Origin: Dicaeum eximium
Taxonomy: Eukaryota > Chordata > Aves > Passeriformes > Dicaeidae
Length of the DNA stretch: 64,000 nt
Assembly: GCA_013396995.1 (NCBI GenBank)
Contig: VWZP01002400.1
Location: forward strand, 2,542,001-2,606,000
Direction of reading: 5' to 3'
The notes under the pieces are model-generated. The model was not told where the DNA came from and made no database searches. It saw only the letters and a program-made list of their open reading frames with translations. Position numbers and translations under genes: made by a program. Position 1 is the first letter of the stretch, and every line of letters begins with the position of its first letter. This document shows positions 25,301 to 36,277 of the stretch, in pieces.

Positions 25301-26783
25301 CTATACTGATGGTAACAATTAATTTATTCTTTTTCAAGAAAATGTGATTTAGGTTTATTTTTCACCCTAACATTTTAAAGACAGATCATCTAAAATGCAA
25401 ACCCTTTAGCTTGCAGGAATAAAGCATGAAATGACACCGCCCATGTTGTTTGTCATGTTCAATTTTTTTTTTATTAAAATCTGTTCTCTCTCTATGGTTT
25501 TCACAATGGATTATTTTGACATATATGAAAATCTTACTGAAAGTTTGAGATATCTATTATTGGTTAGTTATAAGACAAATAACTGTAAAATTTGACTATT
25601 AGCTTAGCAGAGCAGTGGTGCATGTCCCATTATTTCAACAGGATAAGGCAGCAGTTTTATTAATTTAGAGACCAGCAGGAGCTAGGCAAGAGAAAAGTTG
25701 TCTTCAGACTGTGGCTTCTTGATTCCTTACTGAATGCTCTTCTGAGATGAGGTTTACAGTGGAGGTTGAAAACCAAGGAAAGGCAGCATTTTTTGCTAAG
25801 GGAGACTGAACCCCTTAGATTCTGAACCTGTCTTCAGTGTTAGCAAGAAATTAATTCTGGGGGAGAGTGGGGAAGTAGAATTGCAAAATAAATAGAGAAT
25901 AATCTGACAGTGAAAAGAACAAAGTGAAATGAGCATGAGGAAAGTTGCATGATTTGGGCTGTACCCAAATTTAAAAAGCAATAAAGTCTAAATGCATAGA
26001 AAGTTTATACTAAGTTATTGAATTCCTTAGAGTTTCTTTGGCAGTGTACACTTGACTGGGTTTATTTAAACTCTCTGCTTCCCCTTCACTCATAATTAAA
26101 TAACAACAAAGGGAAACAAAGGGTTTGAATCTGCAAGTTCTTGCACTACACACATTCACCTGTGTGCTAACACTTCATAAATCATTACCCCATGAGGATG
26201 GTAGTACTCTGAACTCATTTGGAGCAGACATAAATTATTTTCAATGTTGAAGCCAGTAGAGAAGCAGGTCATATGAAGCTTTTATCACTTTTTCTGATTT
26301 AATTGGTGTTTTTAAAGTTCAAACCTGGTGTAGCTGAGGAAAAACATCTTTTTATTGGTTGTGTACAAAGCTATTTATGAAGGGTAGTTACTGCCATGGA
26401 GATCACGGGGCAGGCGGATTTTCTTCCAAGGCTTTTGCAGGGACAGATCAGAAGGAGGTCTGAGATACTGAAAGGAAGAGCAGCCTTTACTGGGTCTTTC
26501 CTTGCTGGAATGGAGAAGGGCAAAGCATTGCTGCTGCTGCTGGGTGTTGTCTGAATAAAGGGAAGCTTGGTTCCCTTTTCCTGCTGGTGCATCCTCTGCT
26601 CCGTGTCTGGAAGTCCCAGATGCCACCAGAGGCTCTTCCAGCTTGGTTCCCTGCTTCCCACCACCTCCAGCCCATTTGGAGCTGCAGTGCTTTGGTGTTA
26701 ACAAACTCAGGGGGAGCACATTGATGGTTTGTGAAACCTTTGTGCGTAGGGCTACAGAGGCCCAGCTGTGGGTTGGTATTTTT
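22314..26783. other. AT-rich unique DNA, no gene seen
   Basis: No gene or confident repeat is seen. Overlapping open frames at 23137-23376, 23551-23939 and 26371-26719 lie on both strands and have no domain. A short CTG run (TTGCTGCTGCTGCTGGG) occurs near 26528-26544. Confidence 0.5.
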
Positions 26784-26799
26784 GGGGGGGCGGGTTGGG
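26784..26799 (+). other. Canonical G-quadruplex motif
   Basis: A G7 run, then C, GGG, TT and GGG, can be divided as GGG-G-GGG-C-GGG-TT-GGG. All three loops are two bases or shorter. A T10 run follows immediately. This satisfies the usual G3+N1-7 pattern on the plus strand. Whether it forms or matters in the cell is not shown by the sequence. Confidence 0.75.
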
Positions 26800-28777
26800 A
26801 TTTTTTTTTTGGTAGAATTGTGATAAAAATGTCTTCAGTTCTAGTGGAAACTCACCAGTCATTCATCAAGCGTGCAGTCTTGCAGCCTTCTGAGGCTTCT
26901 TGATCTAATAAAACACAATTAATACAATGCCTTTTAGTTCTTAGAGTTTCAAGAAAAGAATGACTGTTGCTCAGTTGTACAACAGACTATAAATTTCTGT
27001 TGTATGCTTAATTACTTTCTAGATTATGCATTTAATCTTCAGGTGGCATTGTCTTGCCTTTGGTACTGAAAGTTTAACTATTATGTCACAATATTCATAT
27101 TTCTGTTTGTCTTCACATACAGAAGTATTTAGTAACCTGTGAATGCTCTGTTGTCTACTAATTGTCCCTTAAAAGCAATTTTATGTAGTGAACTGTGGAT
27201 TATTTTAAATCATCGGATCTAGTCATGTTTTACAGCAGTGATGTGGAATTTGATTTTTAATAATTCACTTGACCTTTTTCTTTGATGGTAGCTTGTTTTA
27301 TTTTTCCCTTCTCTGAAGTAATTTTAGGCTCTCATTGGTTAGAAATTCCCAATACATAACTTTTCAATAGATATTTGTAGAAAACAGATTTTTTTTTTCC
27401 CTACTCAGGAGCCTGCAATACTTTGGTTTTCATTTTTTTTTACTCATGCATTAAACCAGTCCTGCAAGTTGGCCAAGTTCTTACATTTGTGGTGCTCACA
27501 GTTTTCAAGTGTAAATGCTTCACAGATAAAAGTGTCTTTGTAAACACAAAACCATCAGAAACACACTTGTATTGCTCTCTGTGGATTCATGGGTTAATGT
27601 ATGTGCTGTGCAACAGAAACAGTAGGCAGTCCTTTTATTGAGTATCATCCCACTCCTGATCTGCTTCATTGTGATTGTGAAGCGTAGAAAACATCTTTTC
27701 TTCTGAATTTGAGTGAGATGACCAGTGTCTGTGTCCTGTTTGCCAGTTAGGTTTATTGCAAAGCTCTCCTCCCTTGAGCATTATAATATCATCCTTATCT
27801 TCAGAAATTTGTTTGTTTCTTGAGCAATAGAATTTCTTGTAATCTGTATAAAGGTGTTTCTCTTCACTGCAGTTTTTGCTGCCTAATAACTGCATGTCTC
27901 TGAGCTGCCTCTCTACCTTTCTTGGCTTAACCCACTCCGGGGGATAAAATCCTGAATGAAACCATGCATTATGAATGCACTCTGGGAATAAGCTGTGTTT
28001 TGAAAAGCAACCCTTTCTAGGTGCTTTAATGTGTCTTAAAATGAACCACAGCTAAGCAGGTTACTTAACAAACCACTATCTTCACAAGCCCAGATCCCTT
28101 TTTTGTTGGGTTCTTTTTTGCTACAATAGGACCACTCAAGCATAAAGTGTTTGATTATGCAAAATAGATAATATTGTCAGTGCCATAAATAGAAAAGAGT
28201 GGAGAAGCAGCAATGTCTGTGACCTTTGCTGTTGTTCATAGAGAAAACGGAGGGTTTGATTCAGCAGACAGGTTCATCTTTTCAGAGACAGCACAGAACC
28301 AGTGGCCTTACCCAATTTCCTGTTCCAAATGGCAAGGGCGTTGTGGCATGGACCACATGGAGCATCTGCAGGTCACAGTTACTTCTGTTTTCTTGGGGTG
28401 GAAGGGAAGGTGAATGGGAGGGGTGGAAGGAGGCAGTTCACAATTCCATCTGACATCTCAAACCCAGGCAAACTTCTGTGGACTGAAGCCTGGTTTTGCT
28501 CTGTGATTTACTGTGGGAATCATGACTGGCTTGATTTTGTTACTCATCGGGGCCTTACAGAAAGGTTCTCTCAGGTACTGTCCTAAACCCTGGTGGTGGC
28601 CTGTGAAGAAGAGGAGGATGAAGAAGGGCATAATTTTTTTTTTTTTTGTTTTTGTCTTCCAGTTGATAAATTCTATCCCAGAGTAGAGGAAGTAGTAGTT
28701 GTACAAAAAACTGAGCTTGGAGTACCTCTGAAAGACAGACTAAGGGTAGTAGGCAGAGTCATTACAGTCAGCCAGCC
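26800..28777. other. Unique DNA, no gene seen
   Basis: No gene is supported. Several nested plus-strand frames at 28213-28586 overlap one another in different frames, which argues against coding. A T14 run lies at 28634-28647. Confidence 0.5.
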
Positions 28778-28872
28778 ACTGTGATGACTTTTGTTGGAGC
28801 TGAATCCTGGATCCTGTAAATTTTAGACCAGTTGTGAACTCTAAGTTCCTTTTGCTTAGCCTGGCTTGTCAG
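28778..28872 (+). repeat. 95-bp direct repeat, copy 1
   Basis: This begins ACTGTGATGACTTTTG and ends TTAGCCTGGCTTGTCAG. It matches 29102-29196 over 95 bases without a gap, with about 9 differences by eye (roughly 90% identity). The match decays quickly on both sides. It is either a local duplication or two copies of an interspersed repeat I do not recognise. Confidence 0.85.
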
Positions 28873-29101
28873 GGGTCATTACAAAGGTTGGAAATAACAT
28901 ATTCATGTCCTGAATCAGATTCATGTTGAGGAAACTGTTAGCCAGAATACTGAAGGAAAATGTCTTTGAAAAAGCTACTTTTATCATTACTGTAGTTTTG
29001 TAATAGATAATTAGAGACTATATTTAAAAAAAAAAATTCCTCTCATCCCTTTGGTCTTTTAAATTTTTGTGTATGAAAAATTTTGTGTGCCATTCAGCCA
29101 A

Positions 29102-29196
29102 ACTGTAATGACTTTTGTTGGAGCTGAATCCTTGATCCTGTAGGTTTTAGACAAATTGTGACTTCTAACTTCCTTTTGCTTAGCCTGGCTTGTCAG
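29102..29196 (+). repeat. 95-bp direct repeat, copy 2
   Basis: This is the second copy of the unit at 28778-28872, starting ACTGTAATGACTTTTG and ending TTAGCCTGGCTTGTCAG. Start-to-start distance is 324 bases. The 229 bases between the copies are AT-rich and do not resemble the unit. Confidence 0.85.
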
Positions 29197-30464
29197 AGAC
29201 CACACCAGAAACAGTGAGCTGCTACTTGAGTCCACACCACATGTTCACAGTGTTCTTCTATTCCAAAACTAGGAATTTGTTTCTATTAAGCCAAAGGAAA
29301 TTAGTTCTCAGTAGAATTTCTCTTTCCAGCAGTTTGGAAAGTTTAGTTTCAGAAAGCCGCTTAGAAATGATCTATCGTGATCTAGAAAGTGAAGTTTTTA
29401 AGTCATTTCATAATTAATCTAACGTAGAGATTTGCTTTCCCTCTGCTTAGAGCAATAAAATTAGGAGTGTGGCTACAGCCCTGAATGAATACCCAGGTTG
29501 TAACAGGGAAATCTGATCTTTCCTAACTTCCATGTTGAGCTCACTCAAACATCACATTCTCCTACTGAGTGTACACCAGGTGTAGCTCACTTTGAGCCAT
29601 GCAATGGTTGCATGAGTCTCTCCCTTCAGACTTTGGAACAAAGCTGCATCCATGCGTTACAACCCTTGTAGCTGAAGGTACCATTGGTGCCATCCCTTTC
29701 TAAAATCAGTTTTCAGTTTAAAGTGAAAGCATCTTGCTTGATTTCAAGTGCAGAAAGTTTAGGTGAGCAAGTTCCTTTCAAGCTATGTAGGGGAGTGAGC
29801 TGATGCAGGGCAGATACCATTTATGTAGAGGTGTTGTAGCACTACCCCCTTGTGAAAGCATTAATTTAGGTGGTAGCTTTAAATTTTAGCAGTGGGTGTT
29901 GACTGCATTTCTTGCATTTTTAAAAAAGGCTGCCAGCCAGCAAATGATGTGACATAGAAAAGGCAGCTGCTCAAGGCCTCGTGCTGTTTCAGCAGCCCAG
30001 GCTACTGGGACTGATTTTCTAGGACAGTTTTCAGATGGACACCCCAGGACATTGTCTCTGTAACAACTTCTCACTAATTTAGTGCTTCAGAAAGTGAGAA
30101 AATAATAGGGTTTCTTCCCCCACCCCACAGTAAATGTCATGAGCAAATCTTCCCAGCTCAGGGGTGTCTTGGGCACAACACAGTCACTGGCATTTCTGGC
30201 ACTGCCTCTTGTCTCTGTGCAGGCTGTGGGTAGAGCTGTGGAACAGAGGGCAGTGAGGGCCATCAGTACAGAAACATGGAACTGGAATTCTGCAAAACAA
30301 GAAAACCTTGGTTCTGTTAGATGAGGGAATGTTCTGTCACTGTGGGCTTTTCAGTTCTGTCATCAGATAGGTAGATACAGATATAGATGACATAGATAGA
30401 GAAGGGATTGTTGTCCCACACATAATGTAAGTGCTTTTTATAGATGGCTTTCAAGGCATAGAGG
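29197..30464. other. Unique DNA, no gene seen; short GATA-rich patch
   Basis: No gene or confident repeat is visible. A GATA/GATG-rich patch (AGATAGGTAGATACAGATAT and following bases) lies at about 30364-30400, just upstream of the CR1 element. Confidence 0.5.
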
Positions 30465-31335
30465 GTCACTTCCTAAACTTCCTGATGGTACCAAGCTGGG
30501 AGGCGATCCATGCACTTTGTAGGACAGAATTGCAATTCAAAACATTTTGAAGAATTGAAAAAATGGGTCTAATGTGAAAAGCTATAGTTGATTAAGGAGA
30601 GTTCAAAGCACTACTCTTAAGGAAGGAAATTTATGTATAAAAGTTAGAGACTGGCCCACTAGGTAGGAGTATCTTTGTCACAGGCCTAGTGATTTACAAG
30701 TGCCCCTTTGCAAAGCATAAACTGAACCTGAATCTTTTTATTGTGGATACAGGCAGCCCTCATTCTGGGATGTGGAAGTGTGTGTATTCAGAAATAGGAA
30801 ATAATCATTCTGCTCCCCTAAGAGAGCATAAAGCCTCTGTTGGAGCCTTTTTTCTATTTTTTGACATAAAGTTCAAGAAATGTAAGGACAAATTGGGGAG
30901 GATCGAGTGACGCAGAGAGGAAGGATCCAAAGTGCACCAAATGCAACTTCTAAAAAAGAAATAGGTTATTGTTGGTATTAAGAGTCGAGAAGACAGGACT
31001 TGAGGCACTGCAGGTCTTCAAATGATTTAAAGAAAACTGAGGAAAAATGCAAGAAGCTCCCCCAACCTCCAAGGAAGTTGAGCTTCTGTTGCAGAAAGTG
31101 AGATTTATATATAGCCTTAATAAGATCTTCCCAAAGTGAGGGCAGTGGGAGATATTCTCTCACATAGGTTTCATAGAATACAATGAAATCTCCACCACCA
31201 AGGGATTTTATGAACAGGATGTACAACCATCTGCCAAATATAGGTTAGGTATTTTTAATCCTTTGTTGTGGTAGGAGTCTGAGAGTAGAGGACTGCCTGA
31301 AGTCTCTTCCAACTATTTTTTTCTATTATTTTCCA
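30465..31335 (+). mobile_element. Old CR1 LINE copy: end of reverse transcriptase to 3' tail
   Basis: The segment follows the amniote CR1 consensus for about 870 bases. It opens at the reverse transcriptase active-site region: 30475-30504 reads K-L-P-D-G-T-K-L-G-G where CR1 has K-F-A-D-D-T-K-L-G-G. Further landmarks in order are CATTCTGGGATGT (about 30763), AAGCCTCTGTTGGAG (about 30831), GGACAAATTGGGGAG (about 30886), CTTCCCAAAGTGAGGGCAGT (about 31128), GAAATCTCCACCACCAAGGG (about 31185), ACAACCATCTGCCAA (about 31203) and GAAGTCTCTTCCAACTAT (about 31300). The ATTCTATG tail is decayed. Stops and frameshifts are frequent, so it is a dead, 5'-truncated copy. Divergence looks high, suggesting an old insertion. 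Confidence 0.85.
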
Positions 31336-33408
31336 CATGCATTATCCATATATTCAAAAAACAATCAGGACTAGGCATTTTTTTTCTCTGAAAGGTTATA
31401 GATGTCTTTTTTATAAACTGTTCTGCAATAATAAAAATACATGGGTTCTACTTTTAAATTTGACATACAGTTTACAAAAGTATATGTACCTTGCTGAAGA
31501 AAAATTCAATTTAGACTTCTCCCATAAACATGCTTTTGTAAATTTTCCCCTTAGTGATATATATATATTAAAAAGTATGCAAAGTAAATAAGTCGAAACA
31601 TTATTCATTGAACATTTTCCCAAGAGAAAGCACACTATTATGTGTTCCCATGCTGTGAGTACTGTCCTTGAGCTGAGAATAGAAGCAATAAACAGGTTGA
31701 AATGTTTTATAATGCAAAGTGGAAGAAATACCTTAGTGTCTGAACTGATTTAAATACTCCTGAAAGTAGCAAGTCTGATGCTTTAAAAATATGCTCCTCT
31801 ATAAATCTGCAGCTCCTATTAGGACAGCAAATTCTTGAGCATCTGTGTTAGCTGCAGGATTTGCATCTTCCCATCTAAGCTGGGAGGAGGGCTAAAAACA
31901 GTGCCCAGGGCTGAACTTCAGTGCACGTGAAGATTTGGGCAGTGCTGCCACGCGCACTCAGCAGGAGCTGGGGTGGTCTGAAAGCCCCGGCCACAGCTGC
32001 TGACATTCACAGCCTGGCAGAGCACTGGGTCTGACAGTCCCCCAAATTACAGGCACTGGGCACCCACACAAGGTGCTACAATCCTGATTTTTCCACTGCA
32101 AACCATTTAGAAGTTCAATGAAAGCAGAAGAAAGGCCAAATGGACAATATTACCAAACATTCTCTCCATCCCCTCCAGCTGTTTATTGGGGTCCAAAGGA
32201 AGCTCTCCAGCTGGAAAATATGCCCTCCAAATTACCAAATATGAGATTTTCTGTTCAATCATTGTTTTAATGCTTATCACAAAGTCTGTGGAAAAACATG
32301 GTCTCTCTTTTTGATGGCCTGCTGTTATTTCTGTGGGTTTCTGACATAAAATTTGGAGTATATTTTCAGACTAGCCTGCATGTATGTGTGTTTATATGCA
32401 TATACAGAGGGATAAGAGACTGTTGGGAACAATAATTGCTACAGAGCATTTACCTGAATCTTCAATAGTTACAGCATTTTGTTCATTGAGCTGTTTCCAG
32501 TTGGCAGAGGTTATTCTTGAGGGAAAAATCTGAGCACCAACAAAATGTTTCCAGTTAGATAATAAAACCTTGGTGGAGTTGATCAGCTGGCAGTCTTCCA
32601 AACCAGAACCTGACCTGCACCTGCTTCATTTATTTGTTTTATGCTGCTTCTCATTTAACAAACTGTAAATGAGAAAGCAATCAGGTTCTACTGAGCAAAT
32701 TGCTAATATTTTATTTATTTAGTTCAAGAAACTGCACACTGTAATATCAGGCTGCATTTACAATACAGGTATTCTCTCCAGAGGATTGGAAAATAATTAG
32801 AAATATACTAGTTATTTTCAACAAAAATCCTGAACCAGAAGTCTGCAGGCACTGATGCTTTTGGTGACTAAAATTGCTCTAGGGATAGATGTCTTTAAAT
32901 ACAGCAGAGTTGAGATATTAGAGATAAACAGCCCTACTACAACTTCAGTTTGATCTTTCATGTTATTCACATAGATAGATATTAAAAACCCAAGCACAAA
33001 AATATACAGAGAATGTAGGCTTAAATATGTTGTTTAGACCAGCTTAAGAGACACATTCTCTATCTGACATTTCTCCTAAAATCTTTTATCAGATAATCAT
33101 GTTCTGCCTACAGACAATCCAGAAGCCATTCAAGTCATTCTATATTTGAACCCATGAGTGTGTGTGTTGCTGTTTGGAGTTACTTGAATCAACAGCATGT
33201 TACTAAATAAAAAATAAACATACTCAGAGAAACAATCTAAGATAAATTATTAAAGAAAATAATCAGGCAACAGAATTTTGTAGGATGGCTAATGAAATTA
33301 TTTTCTTCTTTTTGACTCTACTCAGTCTTCTCAAATTAATCTGTAAGTAAAGGGAGTGGAAATCATGGTTTAATTCCAGTTGACCTACTAAGGGGGCTTT
33401 AGATAGTA
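31336..33408. other. AT-rich unique DNA, no gene seen
   Basis: No gene is supported. A short (AT)n patch lies near 31557-31570. The part around 31860-32060 is GC-richer, but I recognise neither a repeat nor an exon in it. Confidence 0.5.
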
Positions 33409-33465
33409 ACTTTTATGCATGTAGGCAGGTAGGTGTAATCTGCATAAAAGTACCTACCTGTCTAT
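33409..33465 (+). other. Two interlocked inverted repeats (pseudoknot topology)
   Basis: Stem A is ACTTTTATGCA (33409-33419) with TGCATAAAAGT (33441-33451), 11 perfect pairs. Stem B is GTAGGCAGGTAGGT (33421-33434) with ACCTACCTGTCTAT (33452-33465), 12 Watson-Crick pairs and 2 G-T wobbles. The arm order A5-B5-A3-B3 is that of an H-type pseudoknot. The two 5' arms are one base apart and the two 3' arms abut. There is no evidence of transcription. Confidence 0.7.
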
Positions 33466-34620
33466 CATGTCCCTAATTATTATGATAATCTGGGTGTACT
33501 GCTGAAGATAGAATTTCCTTATATTTGTGGTCTTAAAATTTTGATTTAATTATCTCTGAAAAAGTTTTCTGTCCTGTTTCAAATTCCAGTTGATTTTCCT
33601 TTCTTATTAACCTCTGCTCCCTGCTTCATAGGCATATTTTTTAATTGTTTAATTACTTGTAAAGCAGGGACACTTTTGACTTAGCATTCAACCATGTCCC
33701 AAAGTGCATTGTTCAGCTTGGAGCTCAGGGTGGGAATTCAGAAGTGCTTTTGTGTGCAGCACTGTTTGAACTGCAGCTGACAGGTAGAGAAGTCACTGTC
33801 AACAAGATTTAAAGTTGCTGTCATGTTTACACAGCCACATAGAAAAGGTTGAGAGAGTATTGTGATTTTGTAGAAATTAAGTACCAACAGTTACCGGGCT
33901 ATAGCAGTGTTCATTGGTTATGATTAATGTTTGACATCTGCATCTTTTTGAGATATTTTCTCCACTTTTCATGTCAGATGAAAAGTGTGCTGCGATATGT
34001 TTCCAGTCATGGGGGGAAGGTTCAGTGTGCTGAGGTTTCCAGGGTTTAAACTGAATTATTAAAGTCATGTAAGTTCTTAGTTCTGAGCCCTTGTAAGGAT
34101 TTTCAATAAATCTGAGCAGTTGGGAATTCTGTATTTCAGTGTTAAAAATCCCACTAGTCTAAACAAATTTTTAAGCTATTAAACACTCTCCCTTGTTGCT
34201 CTCTGTGTTTTCTGCTTGGCTCTCCTGGTAACTGGTGATGAGTACTACCATTACGGATCTGCTAAAGGAGTTGTTTCCCTTTACCTATAAAAATTTCTAA
34301 CAAAATTGAGAAATGGTTCAGGACACAAAAGTTTTGTTTCAGACAGATATTGAGGTATTAGGAACAAAGATCCAAACAGTTAAATATAATTTTTGACAGA
34401 GTTTGCATATATTTTATTAAAAGTTCAGGGTGGCCCAGCAATGCTCTTCTGCTCTCCAAAGCCCTGTGTAGACACAGATATTACTGAAGAAACCAGCTTT
34501 TACACCATGCTTCTTTATTTCTGTCTCAAATGAACAAACATTGCAGTAACATTTTTGAGTGGTTCTGAAGGATGGTGTGGATGCTGTCCATCCAGAAAAA
34601 ATGAGGTGTGTGCATCTAAT
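33466..34620. other. AT-rich unique DNA, no gene seen
   Basis: No gene, RNA gene or recognisable repeat is seen in this stretch. Confidence 0.5.
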
Positions 34621-34808
34621 TGGATCACAGAATGCTTTGGGACCTTCAAATGGTCTGGTTTCAGTCCCTATGCCAGGGACAGGGACACCTTCCTCTAGGC
34701 CAGGCTGATCAGACCCTCTTCCTACCTAGCCTGGAAAGGGATGGGACTGCCAGGGATGGGACACCCACAACCTCTCCAGGCCATCTAAGAGTGTTTTCAG
34801 CATTCATT
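34621..34808 (-). mobile_element. CR1 LINE 3' end, better preserved
   Basis: The plus strand reads TCACAGAATGCTTTGGGACC, then TATGCCAGGGACAGGGACAC, CTTCCTCTAGGCCAGGCTGA, AGGGATGGGACACCCACAAC and CTCTCCAGG. This is the reverse complement of the avian CR1 3' end (tail, GGGACCTT, CCATGGCAGGG, CTAGTGGAAGG, CATCCCTGG, GTTGTGGATG in the sense direction). The element therefore points to the minus strand, with its 3' terminus near 34621. It is truncated to under 200 bases. It keeps more of the consensus than the other CR1 pieces here, so it is probably the youngest of them. Confidence 0.85.
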
Positions 34809-35685
34809 GAGATGACTGTAAACCAAAATGCATATATCTCAACCCCTCTGATATTTGAGCTAGTTTGAAATCCAGGTCCATATTTTGGAATGATGAATTT
34901 TTGATCCTGAATATGTATTCATTCAAAATATATATTTTGATATATACTTGACATGTGGAATTTGGATATAATATGAACTTGCCTCTCTGACAGGACTGTC
35001 CTGTTACTTCCATTTGGGTTTTTCTCCTATGGGAAAAACCCGGGACAAAATTGTTAGTAAGCCAAAACGTGCTCTCTGTATACATTCCATTGTTCTTATT
35101 TTAATAAAGCACCTTAATATGATCAGTTTTCAGCTGGATTTCTGACAAGCTCCTGTAAATATTCTATTTTAGTCACCCAGTAAATTTGAAACCTGCCTCT
35201 GTTGCCTTACTAGGTGTCATAATCAGTTAGCAAGTTAATCATCTGTAGTGACATCACTGCCAATGAGTAATACTCACAGGTTTTATGTCTGGGGTTGATG
35301 ACCTTGCAGCCAAGGTGTACTCAGGAGATGCATTCTGAAAGGGTGAAAATTTGTCTCCTTTACTGTTTTTGTGATTTGGTGCTGCTGTGTCTACTTTGCA
35401 TTAATACTGATTTATATTTCACTCCTCTGTATGTGATATGATGCTGATGCTGGCTTTCATTCTAGGTCATAAAGCAATCTCTTTTAAATTTTTAGAAAAA
35501 TATAAATTATTTATAATGATTATTTTTACAGTGAAGTAATTATAACCCATCCTTCATTTATGTGTCAATGAAAACAATACACATTAATTACAATAGGATA
35601 AACACTGCATTGTTTACATGTTTGTTTTTTTCCTGCACTGTGATTTCTGTCTGTGTGACACTGAGGGAGATGTAATCTGTAGCTG
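34809..35685. other. AT-rich unique DNA, no gene seen
   Basis: No gene or confident repeat is seen. A 93-codon minus-strand frame (34804-35085) has no recognisable domain. Confidence 0.5.
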
Positions 35686-35755
35686 TGTGTTTTGCATATT
35701 AATTTTATGCAAAGCATGAAAAATTAAATTAATAATATGTTTCAGCATTATTGTT
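35686..35755. promoter_or_regulatory. Candidate regulatory cluster: inverted octamer-like and ATTA cores
   Basis: TTTGCAT (35691-35697) and ATGCAAA (35707-35713) form an inverted pair that resembles the POU octamer core ATTTGCAT. ATTAATTTT lies between them. TTAAATTAATAAT follows within 20 bases and contains homeodomain-type cores. Such clusters occur in developmental enhancers, but AT-rich DNA also yields them by chance. No function is shown. Confidence 0.3.
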
Positions 35756-36203
35756 CATAACCTTGTGACAAAGACAAAAAAGTCTTAGCAGGCAAAAGAA
35801 TTAGAAGGGCCAGAGAATGCACAAACAGGTAAAATGTGACAACTGATAAAATAGTTGGGAAGCAGCCATGTGTCTTGTGATACAGACATCAGGGAGAAAT
35901 GTTTAGCACTTCGTCATTCCTGCCCTCCAGTGTCTGATGCTTCTGATTTCTTCTTTATTGATTTCAACTAAAGAAAATACAGAGGAGTATAGAGGTGACC
36001 CATTTTGTTGACAGATACACGTGTTGGTCTTGTACTCCCAGCAAATAGTTTAGACATCAGGAATAATGGCTTATAGGTAAGAGATAAACACAATTTCCCG
36101 TGGTTTCTAAACCTAGTGAATCAGCAGACACTGCCTGCTTTCACTGTCTCACTTGTTTATCTTTTATTCAACAGACTGAAGATTTAACAGGACACTGGAA
36201 ATT
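35756..36203. other. Unique DNA, no gene seen
   Basis: Nothing gene-like or repeat-like is visible in this stretch. Confidence 0.5.
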
Positions 36204-36277
36204 CTAAAAACAAACCAATAAACCCCCTAAAAAACCCCTGACCAACTGACTAACTAAAACCCCATTAACAAAAAATT
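36204..36277. repeat. A/C-rich low-complexity tract
   Basis: The plus strand is composed mainly of A and C (CAAACCAATAAACCCCCTAA and similar), with a small CTGACTAACTA patch. It is the complementary counterpart of the T/G-rich tracts at 11.1 and 16.2 kb. Confidence 0.75.

Noticed and set aside
28778..28872. C/D-box snoRNA gene
   Set aside because: The C-like and D'-like boxes are there, but no terminal D box or closing stem is visible, and the second copy has a broken C box.
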